The notes under the pieces are model-generated. The model did not search any database. It was not told where the DNA came from and saw only the letters and a list, made by a program, of their open reading frames with translations. A stretch of 64,000 bases of DNA from CAWELS01 sp964468205 (GTDB lineage Bacteria > Acidobacteriota > Terriglobia > Bryobacterales > Bryobacteraceae): assembly GCA_964468205.1 (NCBI GenBank), contig CAYXVG010000038.1:1-64000 (forward strand), given 5' to 3'. How positions within the stretch are numbered: the first letter of the stretch is position 1; the number at the start of each line of letters is the position of its first letter. Below are positions 41,536-52,841 of this stretch, in pieces. The translations under genes and the position numbers were made by a program.

Positions 41536-42549
41536 ATGCTTGTCGTAATGCAGGAGGGCGCCCGGGAGCCGCAAATCCAGGCGGTGATCGACCGCCTGGT
41601 GACGCTCGGATTCACCGTCCACCGATCCACGGGAGTTCAGCACACGGTGCTCGGCGGAGTGGGGCCGGTGGAAAACATCGAACCGGCCGACTTCGAAGTG
41701 ATGGACGGCGTGAAGGAATGCCACCGGATCGCCTCGCCCTACAAGCTTGCCAGCCGGAGTTTCCGCCCCGGCGGGACGGTGGTGAACATCGGCGACCTCG
41801 CGGTGGGGGGCGATCGGATCACCATCATGGCCGGCCCCTGCAGCGTCGAAAGCGAGCAGCAGATTGAGCAGGCGGCGGAGGCCGTCGCAAAGGCCGGGGC
41901 AACGGTAATCCGCGGCGGGGCGTTCAAGCCGCGCACTTCGCCTTACAGCTTCCAGGGCCTGGGCGAAGAAGGTCTCCAGCTCATGCGGGCGGCCGCCGAC
42001 CGCCACGGCCTCAAGGTGATCAGCGAGGTGATGGATCAGGAGCAGATTCCGCTCTTGGCCGAATACGCGGACGTACTGCAGATCGGGGCGCGGAACATGC
42101 AGAATTTCATCCTGCTGCGCAAGCTCGGGGAGCTGCGCAAACCGGTTCTGCTGAAGCGGGGCCCGGCGGCGACGATCGAGGAGCTTCTAATGTCGGCCGA
42201 GTACATTCTCTCGGGCGGAAACTACGACGTGATTCTGTGCGAGCGCGGCATTCGGACGTTCGAGACTTACACCCGCAACACAATGGACATCTCCGCCATA
42301 CCGGTGGTGAAGAAACTCTCGCACCTGCCCATCGTGGCCGACCCATCGCACGGAACGGGCCGCCGGGATAAGGTGCTGCCGATGGCGCGGGCCGCCGTGG
42401 CGGCGGGCGCCGACGGATTACTCATTGAGGTGCATCCCGACCCGGACCACGCCATGAGCGACGGCGCTCAGTCGCTGTGGCCGGATCAGTTTGCCGAACT
42501 CATGCGGCAGTTGACAATCATTGCCGCGGCCGTTGGCCGTACGGTCTAG
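41536..42549 (+). CDS. aroF: DAHP synthase (type I-beta, with N-terminal ACT-like domain)
   Basis: A 337-aa enzyme joining PEP and erythrose 4-phosphate at the entry of the shikimate pathway. An N-terminal regulatory ferredoxin/ACT-like domain (about residues 1-68: VMQEGAREPQIQAVIDRLVT) precedes the barrel. The barrel shows IMAGPCSVESEQQIE, VIRGGAFKPRTSPYSFQGLG, ISEVMDQEQIPLLAEYADVLQIGARNMQN in segments, LKRGPAATIEE, and LPIVADPSHGTGRRD. ATG at 41536 has GGAGG 8 bases upstream and is chosen over TTG at 41530. Feedback by tyrosine or phenylalanine is likely but not readable. Confidence 0.95.
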   Translation: MLVVMQEGAREPQIQAVIDRLVTLGFTVHRSTGVQHTVLGGVGPVENIEPADFEVMDGVKECHRIASPYKLASRSFRPGGTVVNIGDLAVGGDRITIMAGPCSVESEQQIEQAAEAVAKAGATVIRGGAFKPRTSPYSFQGLGEEGLQLMRAAADRHGLKVISEVMDQEQIPLLAEYADVLQIGARNMQNFILLRKLGELRKPVLLKRGPAATIEELLMSAEYILSGGNYDVILCERGIRTFETYTRNTMDISAIPVVKKLSHLPIVADPSHGTGRRDKVLPMARAAVAAGADGLLIEVHPDPDHAMSDGAQSLWPDQFAELMRQLTIIAAAVGRTV

Positions 42550-42570
42550 CAACCAAGCGAGTCGACTACT

Positions 42571-43413
42571 GTGAAAACCGTAACCATCGCCGGCGTCGGG
42601 CTCATCGGGGGATCGTTTGCTCTCGCCCTGCGCAAAGCCGGTTTCCAGGGAAAGATTCTCGGGGTGAGTTCCCCGCGAACCGTTGCCGAGGCGCTCAAGC
42701 TGGGGGTGATCGACGAAGCTTTGCCGCTCGAAGAAGCGATTCCCCAGAGCGACCTGGTATATCTAGCGCAGCCGATCAGGCAGATTCTCGACACCCTGCC
42801 AAAGCTGGACCGGCTGCTGAAACCGGGAGCGCTGGTCACCGACGCGGGCAGCACGAAACGCGAGATCGCCTCTCGCGGCGCGGCTTCAATCCGGCGGGCG
42901 CTGTTCCTCGGCGGCCACCCGATGGCGGGCAAGGAAAGCCGGGGCGTCGGAGCGGCCGAGGCGGATCTTTTCGTGGGCCGGCCGTATGTGGTAACTCCGT
43001 CCCGCCCGGGGGACTTAGAGATGGAGCGGGCGGCGGAGTTCCTCGCGTGGATCTCGAGGATCGGCTCGCGCCTCATTACCATGGAGGCGGCGGAACACGA
43101 CCGCGTCGTGGCCCTCGCATCGCATCTGCCACAGCTCGCTTCCACTGCTTTGGCGGCAACGCTCGGCGGTCATCCGGTGGCATCCGGGATCGCGAACGTC
43201 GCCGGGCCGGGGTTGGTTGACACCACCCGCCTCGCACTCAGCCCCTTCGACGTTTGGGCGGATATTTTCGCCACGAATCAAGTCGAGGTGGAGCGCGCTC
43301 TCTCCGCGTATATCAACGACCTGGAGGCGATTCGCAGGGAGCTCTCAAGCGGCTCGCTCGAGGATCATTTCCGGGCCGCGGGCAAATTCGCGGAAGCTGT
43401 TCGAAAATCCTGA
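42571..43413 (+). CDS. tyrA: Prephenate dehydrogenase
   Basis: A 280-aa NAD(P)-dependent enzyme forming 4-hydroxyphenylpyruvate for tyrosine. The Rossmann start is TVTIAGVGLIGGSFALALRK, followed by DAGSTKREI and the substrate site LFLGGHPMAGKESRGVGAA with the conserved HPMAG. Then come EHDRVVALASHLPQLAS (catalytic His region) and GFRDTTR-like LVDTTRLALS. There is no ACT domain. The start is GTG. It is 20 bp after DAHP synthase in the same orientation and is the last biosynthetic gene of the block. Confidence 0.94.
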   Translation: MKTVTIAGVGLIGGSFALALRKAGFQGKILGVSSPRTVAEALKLGVIDEALPLEEAIPQSDLVYLAQPIRQILDTLPKLDRLLKPGALVTDAGSTKREIASRGAASIRRALFLGGHPMAGKESRGVGAAEADLFVGRPYVVTPSRPGDLEMERAAEFLAWISRIGSRLITMEAAEHDRVVALASHLPQLASTALAATLGGHPVASGIANVAGPGLVDTTRLALSPFDVWADIFATNQVEVERALSAYINDLEAIRRELSSGSLEDHFRAAGKFAEAVRKS

Positions 43414-43514
43414 ACTGCGGGACCTGGAACCGGCTTGAGACCGGGCTCGCCCTGGAGAGCGCTCATAACCCGAATCCGATACTCCGAGTGCGATACCTTG
43501 TATGAAGCGCGAAC

Positions 43515-45425
43515 ATGAATCCGAGACTGATTGCGGTTGACGGACCTCTCGAGGGAGAGGTGATCCCGATCCCGGAGGGGGAGCGCACATTGGGCCGCGA
43601 CCGCGGCGCCGGCGTTCAAATCCCGGACCCCTCCGTTTCGCGCCGGCACTGCGTCATCAGGTTATGCGCGGACGGACGGGTCGTGCTCCGCGATAGTCGA
43701 AGCAGAAACGGCACCTTCGTCAACGGCCTCCCGGTGGAGGAGCGAACACTCGTACACGGCGATGAAATCCGGGTCGGCGCCTGCCATTTTCTGTTCCTCA
43801 CGCGCCAGGAGACTTCCGAACAACCCGCCGCTCTGCTAACGGAGGAGCAGGGTTTGGAGACGCGCACGATCGTCGCACTGCGGCGGAGCGATGCTCTCTA
43901 CCTCCGGCCCGACGAGGCGATGGAAGGAGCGGCCGAGCCGGCGCGCGTCGCGCACAACCTGAAGGCGCTGCTTCGAGCCAGCCGCACCATTCGCTCCAGC
44001 CGCGGGGTGGGAGAGCTAGCCAGGGAACTGGCTGAGCTGGTCACCGAGACGATACCCGCGTCGGAGCTCGCCCTGCTTCTTCTCGAGCCCGGCCGGCCGG
44101 AGCCGGTGTGGAGTTTTAGCTGGCAGCAGGGTGAGGTTCAGGGCGGCGCCCTTCCGGTCCCCGACAAGCTCGTGCGGCGGGCCTTTGAAGAGGACACGGC
44201 GATTCTCACCAACGAGCCGGCCACGAAACCAGGAGGTTCGAAGGCGGCCGGGGCGGTTCTGGCGAAGTCCGTCCTGCTCGCTCCGCTGTCGGGATCGGAA
44301 GGGGTTGTTGGCGTCATCTACCTCGGCTCGGCGAATCCACTCGTCGCGTTTGACGAGGAGCACCTGCAGGTACTGACCGCGATCGCCTCGGTCTCCGGTC
44401 TGGCGATCGAGAACGCCCTGCAGTTTGACCGTCTGCGAGCAGAGAACCAGCGCCTGCGCGAAGAGATCGCGGTCGAGCACGACATGGTGGGCGACTCGCC
44501 GGCCATGCAGGCCATCTACCGCTTCGTCTCGAAAGTGGCTCCAACTGACGCCACGGTTCTCATCACCGGAGAGAGCGGCACCGGCAAGGAGTTGGTCGCC
44601 CGCGCGATTCACCGGAACAGCAAGCGCGCCTCCGGACCTTTCGTGGCGGTTAACTGCGCCGCGCTCACTGAGACGTTGCTCGAAAGCGAGCTCTTCGGCC
44701 ATGAGAAAGGCTCGTTCACCGGCGCCATCTCACGAAAATCCGGGAAGTTTGAGGCGGCGAATGGCGGAACGATTTTTCTCGACGAGGTTGGCGAGACGCC
44801 GCCGCCGCTGCAGGCGAAGTTGCTGCGGGTGCTGCAGGAACGGGAGTTCGAGCGCGTTGGAGGCACCGGGACAATCAAGGTCGATGTGCGGGTGATCGCC
44901 GCCACCAACCGCGACCTTCCCGGCGAGATCCGGAAGGGCAGATTCCGGGAAGACCTCTTCTACCGGCTCAACGTCGTGTCCGTCAACATGCCGCCGCTAC
45001 GAGAAAGGCGGCAGGATATCCCGATTCTTGCCGAGTTTTTCGCCAGCCGTTTCGGGCAGCGGTTGGGCAGACCCGTCACCGGGCTTCGCGCCGATGCCGC
45101 GGCCCTGTTGGCCGGCTACGACTGGCCGGGCAACGTGCGCGAACTCGAAAATGCCATCGAAAGAGCCGTGGTGCTTGGCGCCGATACGAAGATAGTGCCG
45201 GACGACCTACCTGGCGAACTGCTCGAATTCGGAACGCATGCGGCCGGCCCGGCGGAGGGCTATCACGCCGCCGCGCGGGAAGCGAAACGGCAGATCATCC
45301 TCCGCGCGATCGAGAGCGCGGGCGGCAGCCAAAAGGACGCGGCGAAAGCACTGGGCGTGAACCCGACCTACCTCTCCCGGCTCATCCGGAATCTCGATCT
45401 GAAAGATCTCGTCAAGAGCGGATAA
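43515..45425 (+). CDS. FHA-GAF sigma54-dependent transcription activator
   Basis: A 636-aa cytoplasmic enhancer-binding protein. The order is: FHA domain (about 20-96: RTLGRDRGAGVQIPDPSVSR then SRNGTFVNG) for phosphothreonine binding; GAF domain (about 145-310); AAA+ domain (about 325-550) with Walker A GESGTGKELVARAIH and Walker B GGTIFLDEVGE; and a C-terminal Fis-type helix-turn-helix (GSQKDAAKALGVNPTYLSRL). The sigma54-contact loop reads GSFTGA instead of the usual GAFTGA. FHA replaces a response-regulator receiver, so control by a Ser/Thr kinase is expected. It follows tyrA by 100 bp. Its targets are unknown. Confidence 0.93.
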   Translation: MNPRLIAVDGPLEGEVIPIPEGERTLGRDRGAGVQIPDPSVSRRHCVIRLCADGRVVLRDSRSRNGTFVNGLPVEERTLVHGDEIRVGACHFLFLTRQETSEQPAALLTEEQGLETRTIVALRRSDALYLRPDEAMEGAAEPARVAHNLKALLRASRTIRSSRGVGELARELAELVTETIPASELALLLLEPGRPEPVWSFSWQQGEVQGGALPVPDKLVRRAFEEDTAILTNEPATKPGGSKAAGAVLAKSVLLAPLSGSEGVVGVIYLGSANPLVAFDEEHLQVLTAIASVSGLAIENALQFDRLRAENQRLREEIAVEHDMVGDSPAMQAIYRFVSKVAPTDATVLITGESGTGKELVARAIHRNSKRASGPFVAVNCAALTETLLESELFGHEKGSFTGAISRKSGKFEAANGGTIFLDEVGETPPPLQAKLLRVLQEREFERVGGTGTIKVDVRVIAATNRDLPGEIRKGRFREDLFYRLNVVSVNMPPLRERRQDIPILAEFFASRFGQRLGRPVTGLRADAAALLAGYDWPGNVRELENAIERAVVLGADTKIVPDDLPGELLEFGTHAAGPAEGYHAAAREAKRQIILRAIESAGGSQKDAAKALGVNPTYLSRLIRNLDLKDLVKSG

Positions 45426-45538
45426 GCCGCTGCAGGATTCCCGTTCGGTTCGCGAAACGCGGCGCTGGCGCCGCCCGGCGGCCGCCCACTCCGTTACCTC
45501 GCATCCGTTCTGAAACATTCGCCGCGCCGCCAACCGTT

Positions 45539-45544
45539 TACAAT
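45539..45544 (+). promoter_or_regulatory. Putative -10 box of purS-glmS
   Basis: TACAAT lies 9 bases before the purS ATG with no Shine-Dalgarno, the same spacing as at 11934 and 61970. Confidence 0.42.
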
Positions 45545-45553
45545 AAAAGGCTT

Positions 45554-45799
45554 ATGAAGGCACGCGTTTACGTCTCATTCAAGGAGACGGTCTTGGACCC
45601 TCAGGGCAAGACCGTCTGCGCAGCTCTCCAGGGCATGGGCTACAGCAGTATCGAAAGCGTCCGGCAGGGGAAGTTTTTCGAGATCCTTTTCAAAGAGGGC
45701 GCCACTCCAGAGGCCGCGAAAGCGCAGGTGGAAGAGGCCGCCCATGCGGTGCTCGCAAATCCGGTGATCGAGGAATTTCGCGTCGAGATCCTGGATTGA
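45554..45799 (+). CDS. purS: PurS subunit of FGAM synthase
   Basis: An 81-aa small protein with the PurS pattern: KARVYVSFKETVLDPQGKTV, then the helix CAALQGMGYSSIESVRQGKF and EILFKEG. PurS bridges PurL and PurQ, the synthetase and glutaminase of phosphoribosylformylglycinamidine synthase in de novo purine synthesis. purQ and purL are not adjacent; instead glmS follows after 15 bp. Its separation from its partners is unusual, though orphan purS genes occur. Confidence 0.93.
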   Translation: MKARVYVSFKETVLDPQGKTVCAALQGMGYSSIESVRQGKFFEILFKEGATPEAAKAQVEEAAHAVLANPVIEEFRVEILD

Positions 45800-45814
45800 G
45801 GAATCAAACACGAT

Positions 45815-47661
<1,847 letters not shown>

Positions 47662-47665
<4 letters not shown>

Positions 47666-48081
47666 GGCAGGCGTCTCATCAATTGTCGGTCGCGACCCGC
47701 GGCAAGGGGCTCTACGAGTTCACCAGCGAAGTGGTCCGCTGGGTTCGCGAGCAGACGATGTCCACGGGCATCCTGACCGTTTGGGTGCGGCACACGTCGG
47801 CTTCTCTGACGGTGCAGGAGAACGCCGATCCGGACGTCGTCCGCGACCTGAATGATTACTTCGGACGAATTGCGCCGGAGGACAACAGCCTCTACCGCCA
47901 CACCACCGAGGGGCCGGACGACATGCCGGCCCACATCCGCTCGGCGCTCACTCTCACGCAGTTGACGATCCCGCTGGTGGACGGCCGCCTGAGCCTCGGC
48001 ACGTGGCAGGGCCTCTACTTGTTCGAGCACCGCTCCATTCCCCACACCCGCCAACTGACGCTGCATCTGATCGGGGAATGA
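47662..48081 (+). CDS. YjbQ/UPF0047 family protein (copy 1)
   Basis: A 139-aa protein of the secondary thiamine-phosphate synthase (YjbQ) family, a trimeric beta-rich fold. It has the E. coli-type motifs VRHTSASLTVQENADPDVV, DNSLYRHTTEGPDDMPAHIR, and VDGRLSLGTWQGLYLFEHR, ending HLIGE. The role in cells is uncertain, since thiamine phosphate synthase activity is seen only as a side function. The ATG overlaps the glmS stop (ATGA), so it belongs to the purS-glmS unit. A second, more distant copy lies at 57289-57702. Confidence 0.9.
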
Positions 48082-48129
48082 AGTGCAGCGGCTGGTTTCG
48101 CTGGACCGCCGCGTTGCGCAAGACGCCAG

Positions 48130-49263
48130 CTACCCGAGCAGATTCACGAGACGGTCGACCTCCGCGCGGGTGTTGTATAGATGGGGCGCCGCGCGCAGGT
48201 TCCCCTTCCGGTAGGACGTGAACACTCCCTCTGCCCGCAGCCTCCGCCATATTCGTTCATTTCTTGCCTTGTCGCGGTGGGTGAAGACGACGAGCGTGGA
48301 ACGCCGGTTCCCTTCCCTTGGGCTCAGCGCTTCATAGGCGGGGGGCAGGCGTTCCAGAATTCGCGAAACCAGATCCTGATCGTGCCCAGCCACGTGGTTG
48401 ATGCCGAGTTCCAACAGGTATTCGATCGCCGCCGTCCACGGGAGGTAGTTGAAGAAATTCGCCGTCCCGAATATGTCGTATTTCCGCCCGCCAAGGCCAT
48501 CCCGGATATTGAGCAGATCGCCGCCGGAGCCCAGATCGTCCGCGGTCTGCATTGAGAGCCAGTAGAGCTGGTTGTATTCGAGAGCTTCGAGCAGGTCTTT
48601 CCGCGCCCACAGGAACCCCGTTCCGTAAGGCCCGCAAAGCCATTTGAAGCCGACGCTGACGGCCGCGTCCACGGGCGCTTTTGACAAGTCCAGCGGCCGC
48701 GCGCCGATCGCCTGAGAGCCGTTCAACACAAACCAGACGCCGCGCCGCCGGCAGACCTCGCCGAGAGCCTCCAGGTCCACGGTCCAGCCGGAAAAGGAAT
48801 GCACCCAGGAGGTGCAGAAGACACGGCTCGCCGGCGTGATGGCGCGCTCCAACTCCTCCGGCTCCACCACGTATCCCGCGGGCTGAATGAATCGGACACC
48901 GATGCCGCGATCTCGCAAACCGGTCCACGGAAGCACGTTAGAGGGGAAATCTCCCCTCATCACGAGCACCTCGTCGCCGGAGCGGAGCGGCAGTCCGTTG
49001 GCCAGCAAATGCAGTCCGTAGGAGGCGCTGTTGGCCAGGACAATCTCTTCTTCGGGAACGCGGACCAACCGGGCAATGGCCTGCCGCAGCCGTTGGGGAA
49101 CGCCGCTGAAGCGTTCGGTGGTGAGCTCAAACGGCTGTTGTTTCCAGCGAACCGCTTCGGCGGCTTGCTCCGCCGCCACCCGGGGCAAAGCGCCCTGATG
49201 AGCCGCGTTCAACCAGACCCGGCCGTCAAAGGGTCCGAAATCCCGGCGGCAATCGAGAGACAT
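48130..49263 (-). CDS. Class V aminotransferase-fold protein with Asp-to-Asn at the PLP ring contact
   Basis: A 377-aa fold-type I PLP protein of the cysteine desulfurase/isopenicillin-N epimerase group. The Schiff-base Lys is clear in SVGFKWLCGPYGTGF (Lys207). Other landmarks are NAAHQGALPRVA at the start and NSASYGLHLLANGL. Where the family has an Asp (DGAQ/DGSQ) that pairs with the pyridine nitrogen, this protein has LNGSQAIGARPLD (Asn181, codon at 48721-48723). That residue is nearly invariant in active enzymes, so activity may be altered. It is a single gene, divergent from the aldo/keto reductase at 49339. Confidence 0.82.
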   Translation of the reverse strand: MSLDCRRDFGPFDGRVWLNAAHQGALPRVAAEQAAEAVRWKQQPFELTTERFSGVPQRLRQAIARLVRVPEEEIVLANSASYGLHLLANGLPLRSGDEVLVMRGDFPSNVLPWTGLRDRGIGVRFIQPAGYVVEPEELERAITPASRVFCTSWVHSFSGWTVDLEALGEVCRRRGVWFVLNGSQAIGARPLDLSKAPVDAAVSVGFKWLCGPYGTGFLWARKDLLEALEYNQLYWLSMQTADDLGSGGDLLNIRDGLGGRKYDIFGTANFFNYLPWTAAIEYLLELGINHVAGHDQDLVSRILERLPPAYEALSPREGNRRSTLVVFTHRDKARNERIWRRLRAEGVFTSYRKGNLRAAPHLYNTRAEVDRLVNLLG

Positions 49264-49338
49264 AAGTGAAGATTAGCGTATGATGGGGACAGCGGCGCGG
49301 CGAGCCGCGGAGTATCCACGAATGCAGAGGAGTAGAGA

Positions 49339-50334
49339 ATGAGCATTTCAAGACGAAGCTTCCTCGAGTCGGCGACCTTTGCCGCGCTGGCGGGACGGGC
49401 GATGGCCGGAACCACGGTGGACAGCAAGACCGGGATGCCGATGCGCACGCTCGGCAGGACCGGCGTCCAGGTATCCCTCCTCGGGATGGGCGCGGGGAGC
49501 CGGTGGCTGATGCACAAGGAAGAGGACCAGGCGCTGGCGGCTTTGAACCGGCTACTCGAGGCCGGCGTCAACTACCTGGACAGCGCGGTCTCCTATGGCA
49601 ATGGCGAAAGCGAGCGCCGGATGGGCCTGTTCCTGAAAGAGCGCCGCAAGGACGTCTTTCTGGTGACGAAGATCGCCCCGCGCGGCTACGACGAGGTGAT
49701 GAGAACTTACGAGGAGTCGCTCAGCCGCCTCAAGACGGACCGGGTGGATCTGTTGCACATGCACCATCTCAGTGGGGCCGACGACCTCGCCGCCATTGAG
49801 GCGCCCGACGGAGCGCTGAAGGCAATGTACAAGATCCGCGACCAGAAGATGGCCCGTTTCATCGGGGTCACCTGCCACGCCGATCCGGCGGTGCTGAAAA
49901 CCTGCCTCGAACGCCACGACCTCGACTGCACGCAGATCGCGTTGAACGCGGGCTTGATGGGCGGTTCCAAGCCGAGCAACGTCCGGGGTTACTCGCCGAG
50001 CTTCGAAGAGGTCGCACTGCCCGCCGCGCTCAAGAAGAACATGGGCGTCACGGCGATGAAGGTCTACGCCCAGGACAAGCTGCTTCCGGACGGAGCGCCG
50101 GCCGATCTGGTGCGCTACGCGATGACTCTGCCGGTGGCCTCGGCGGTGATCGGCATGCCGAAGATGGAGTTCGTGGAACAGAACATCCAGTTCGCCAAGA
50201 GCTTCCAGCCGATGTCGAAGGACGACATGAAAAGCCTTTCGCGGCGGCTCTCCGCCGCCAGGAAGGCCGAGATCGACGCCTATTTCGCCCACCACGCCGA
50301 CGCCTGCGACGAGCATGGCATGCACCTGGCTTAA
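49339..50334 (+). CDS. Aldo/keto reductase, Tat-exported
   Basis: A 331-aa NADPH-type oxidoreductase with an N-terminal Tat signal (ISRRSFLESATFAALAGRA), so it folds before export. The body has MRTLGRTGVQVSLLGMGAGS, then NYLDSAVSYGNGESERRMG (catalytic Asp and Tyr), VFLVTKIAPRGYDE (catalytic Lys), RVDLLHMHHL (His) and a C-terminal EFVEQNIQFAKSFQPMS. It resembles the partial gene at the left window edge. The substrate is unknown. A TATGAT at 49279 may be its -10; a GAGGAG-like site precedes the ATG. Confidence 0.9.
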   Translation: MSISRRSFLESATFAALAGRAMAGTTVDSKTGMPMRTLGRTGVQVSLLGMGAGSRWLMHKEEDQALAALNRLLEAGVNYLDSAVSYGNGESERRMGLFLKERRKDVFLVTKIAPRGYDEVMRTYEESLSRLKTDRVDLLHMHHLSGADDLAAIEAPDGALKAMYKIRDQKMARFIGVTCHADPAVLKTCLERHDLDCTQIALNAGLMGGSKPSNVRGYSPSFEEVALPAALKKNMGVTAMKVYAQDKLLPDGAPADLVRYAMTLPVASAVIGMPKMEFVEQNIQFAKSFQPMSKDDMKSLSRRLSAARKAEIDAYFAHHADACDEHGMHLA

Positions 50335-50363
50335 CGGGCAGACCGGGTTTCCGGTTTCCGGCA

Positions 50364-50394
50364 GCGCGAAGCCCGGATTATAAGGGCTTCGCGC
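50364..50394. terminator. Bidirectional terminator hairpin between convergent genes
   Basis: GCGCGAAGCCC (50364-50374) pairs perfectly with GGGCTTCGCGC (50384-50394) over a 9-base AT-rich loop. It lies between the aldo/keto reductase and the HtrA gene, which run toward each other. It has no long T tract. Confidence 0.62.
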
Positions 50395-50414
50395 ATCACA
50401 CCTGACTGCCTGCG

Positions 50415-51911
<1,497 letters not shown>

Positions 51912-51932
51912 GCTTCCTCCTTTCCTGGCGCG

Positions 51933-52841
51933 CTAACCACGCCATCCTTCCCGCACCCGGACCTTGAAGTCCTCGCGCTTGTCCTCGATGACCTGGAACG
52001 CTTCGAGCTCGATCCGGTGGAACTCGCCGTCGTCCGGGATTTGAGAGTCGTAGACGATGCGGTATTGATGTGCGAGCGTTTGCATGATTCCTTCCATCAC
52101 ATTGAGAAACGCGGCTTCAAACCGCGGGAACCAGGCCTCGCCACCGGTTTTTTGGGCCAGCATTCTGAAGAAGGCCTCGGCCTGGGTGAGTTCCATCCGG
52201 GCCATCGTCGTCAGGCTGGCCTCGTATCGCCCGCGGAGGAGCGAGCCGGCGCCGACGCAGTAGATCGTCACGTTCGCGCGCTCCGCTATTCTCTTCACCT
52301 CATTTAGCGGGCGGGCGCTGAAGGTGTCCAGACCCGAGCCGATGACGATCAGCACGCGCCGGCCAGAGAGCCGGTCCATTTTGTCGAGCATCTCGTAGAC
52401 GGCGTCGTAGGTGTTCACCTCGCGCCATGCCGGGTAAGGGAGGCCGCGAAAAGCGTTTAGGATATTGCCGCGCAGCCGGGTGAAGTCAACCGGTATCTCG
52501 AGGGTGTGCGAGAACGTGGCGAGAGCGTACCAGTGTCCCTCGGGCGCCCGCCGATGGAATCCTTCGATGGCCGCAAGAATGTCATTGAAGTAGATCCAAG
52601 AGCCGCGGCTGTACTCGACGAGCAGGGCGATGGCGGCTTTCTCCTCCGGCGGAGCTAAACGGAACGGCCGCAGCTCTCCGCCTTCATAGAGGTGGAAGTT
52701 TTCCTCCGTGAGTCCGCCGATCAGAGCGCCGTCTTTCTCGACCGTTGCGTAGAGCGACACTTCCCGCGCCAGGGCGGCCGGGGCTAGCAACGCCAGCGCC
52801 AGGACGGGGGCAAACGACCTCAGGAGACCGGAAGCGAGCAT
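51933..52841 (-). CDS. VWFA-related acidobacterial domain protein
   Basis: A 302-aa exported protein matching the acidobacterial VWFA-related domain (TIGR03436-like): an N-terminal beta domain around VSLYATVEKDGALIGGLTEE with NFHLYEGGEL, then a von Willebrand A-like fold with KAAIALLVEYSRGS in place of the canonical DxSxS metal site (only E-Y-S-R-G-S here), and RVLIVIGSGLDTFS. The metal-adhesion site is therefore incomplete. The gene start overlaps the end of the M48 gene by about 22 bp, so the two are coupled. Partner proteins are unknown. Confidence 0.85.
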   Translation of the reverse strand: MLASGLLRSFAPVLALALLAPAALAREVSLYATVEKDGALIGGLTEENFHLYEGGELRPFRLAPPEEKAAIALLVEYSRGSWIYFNDILAAIEGFHRRAPEGHWYALATFSHTLEIPVDFTRLRGNILNAFRGLPYPAWREVNTYDAVYEMLDKMDRLSGRRVLIVIGSGLDTFSARPLNEVKRIAERANVTIYCVGAGSLLRGRYEASLTTMARMELTQAEAFFRMLAQKTGGEAWFPRFEAAFLNVMEGIMQTLAHQYRIVYDSQIPDDGEFHRIELEAFQVIEDKREDFKVRVREGWRG

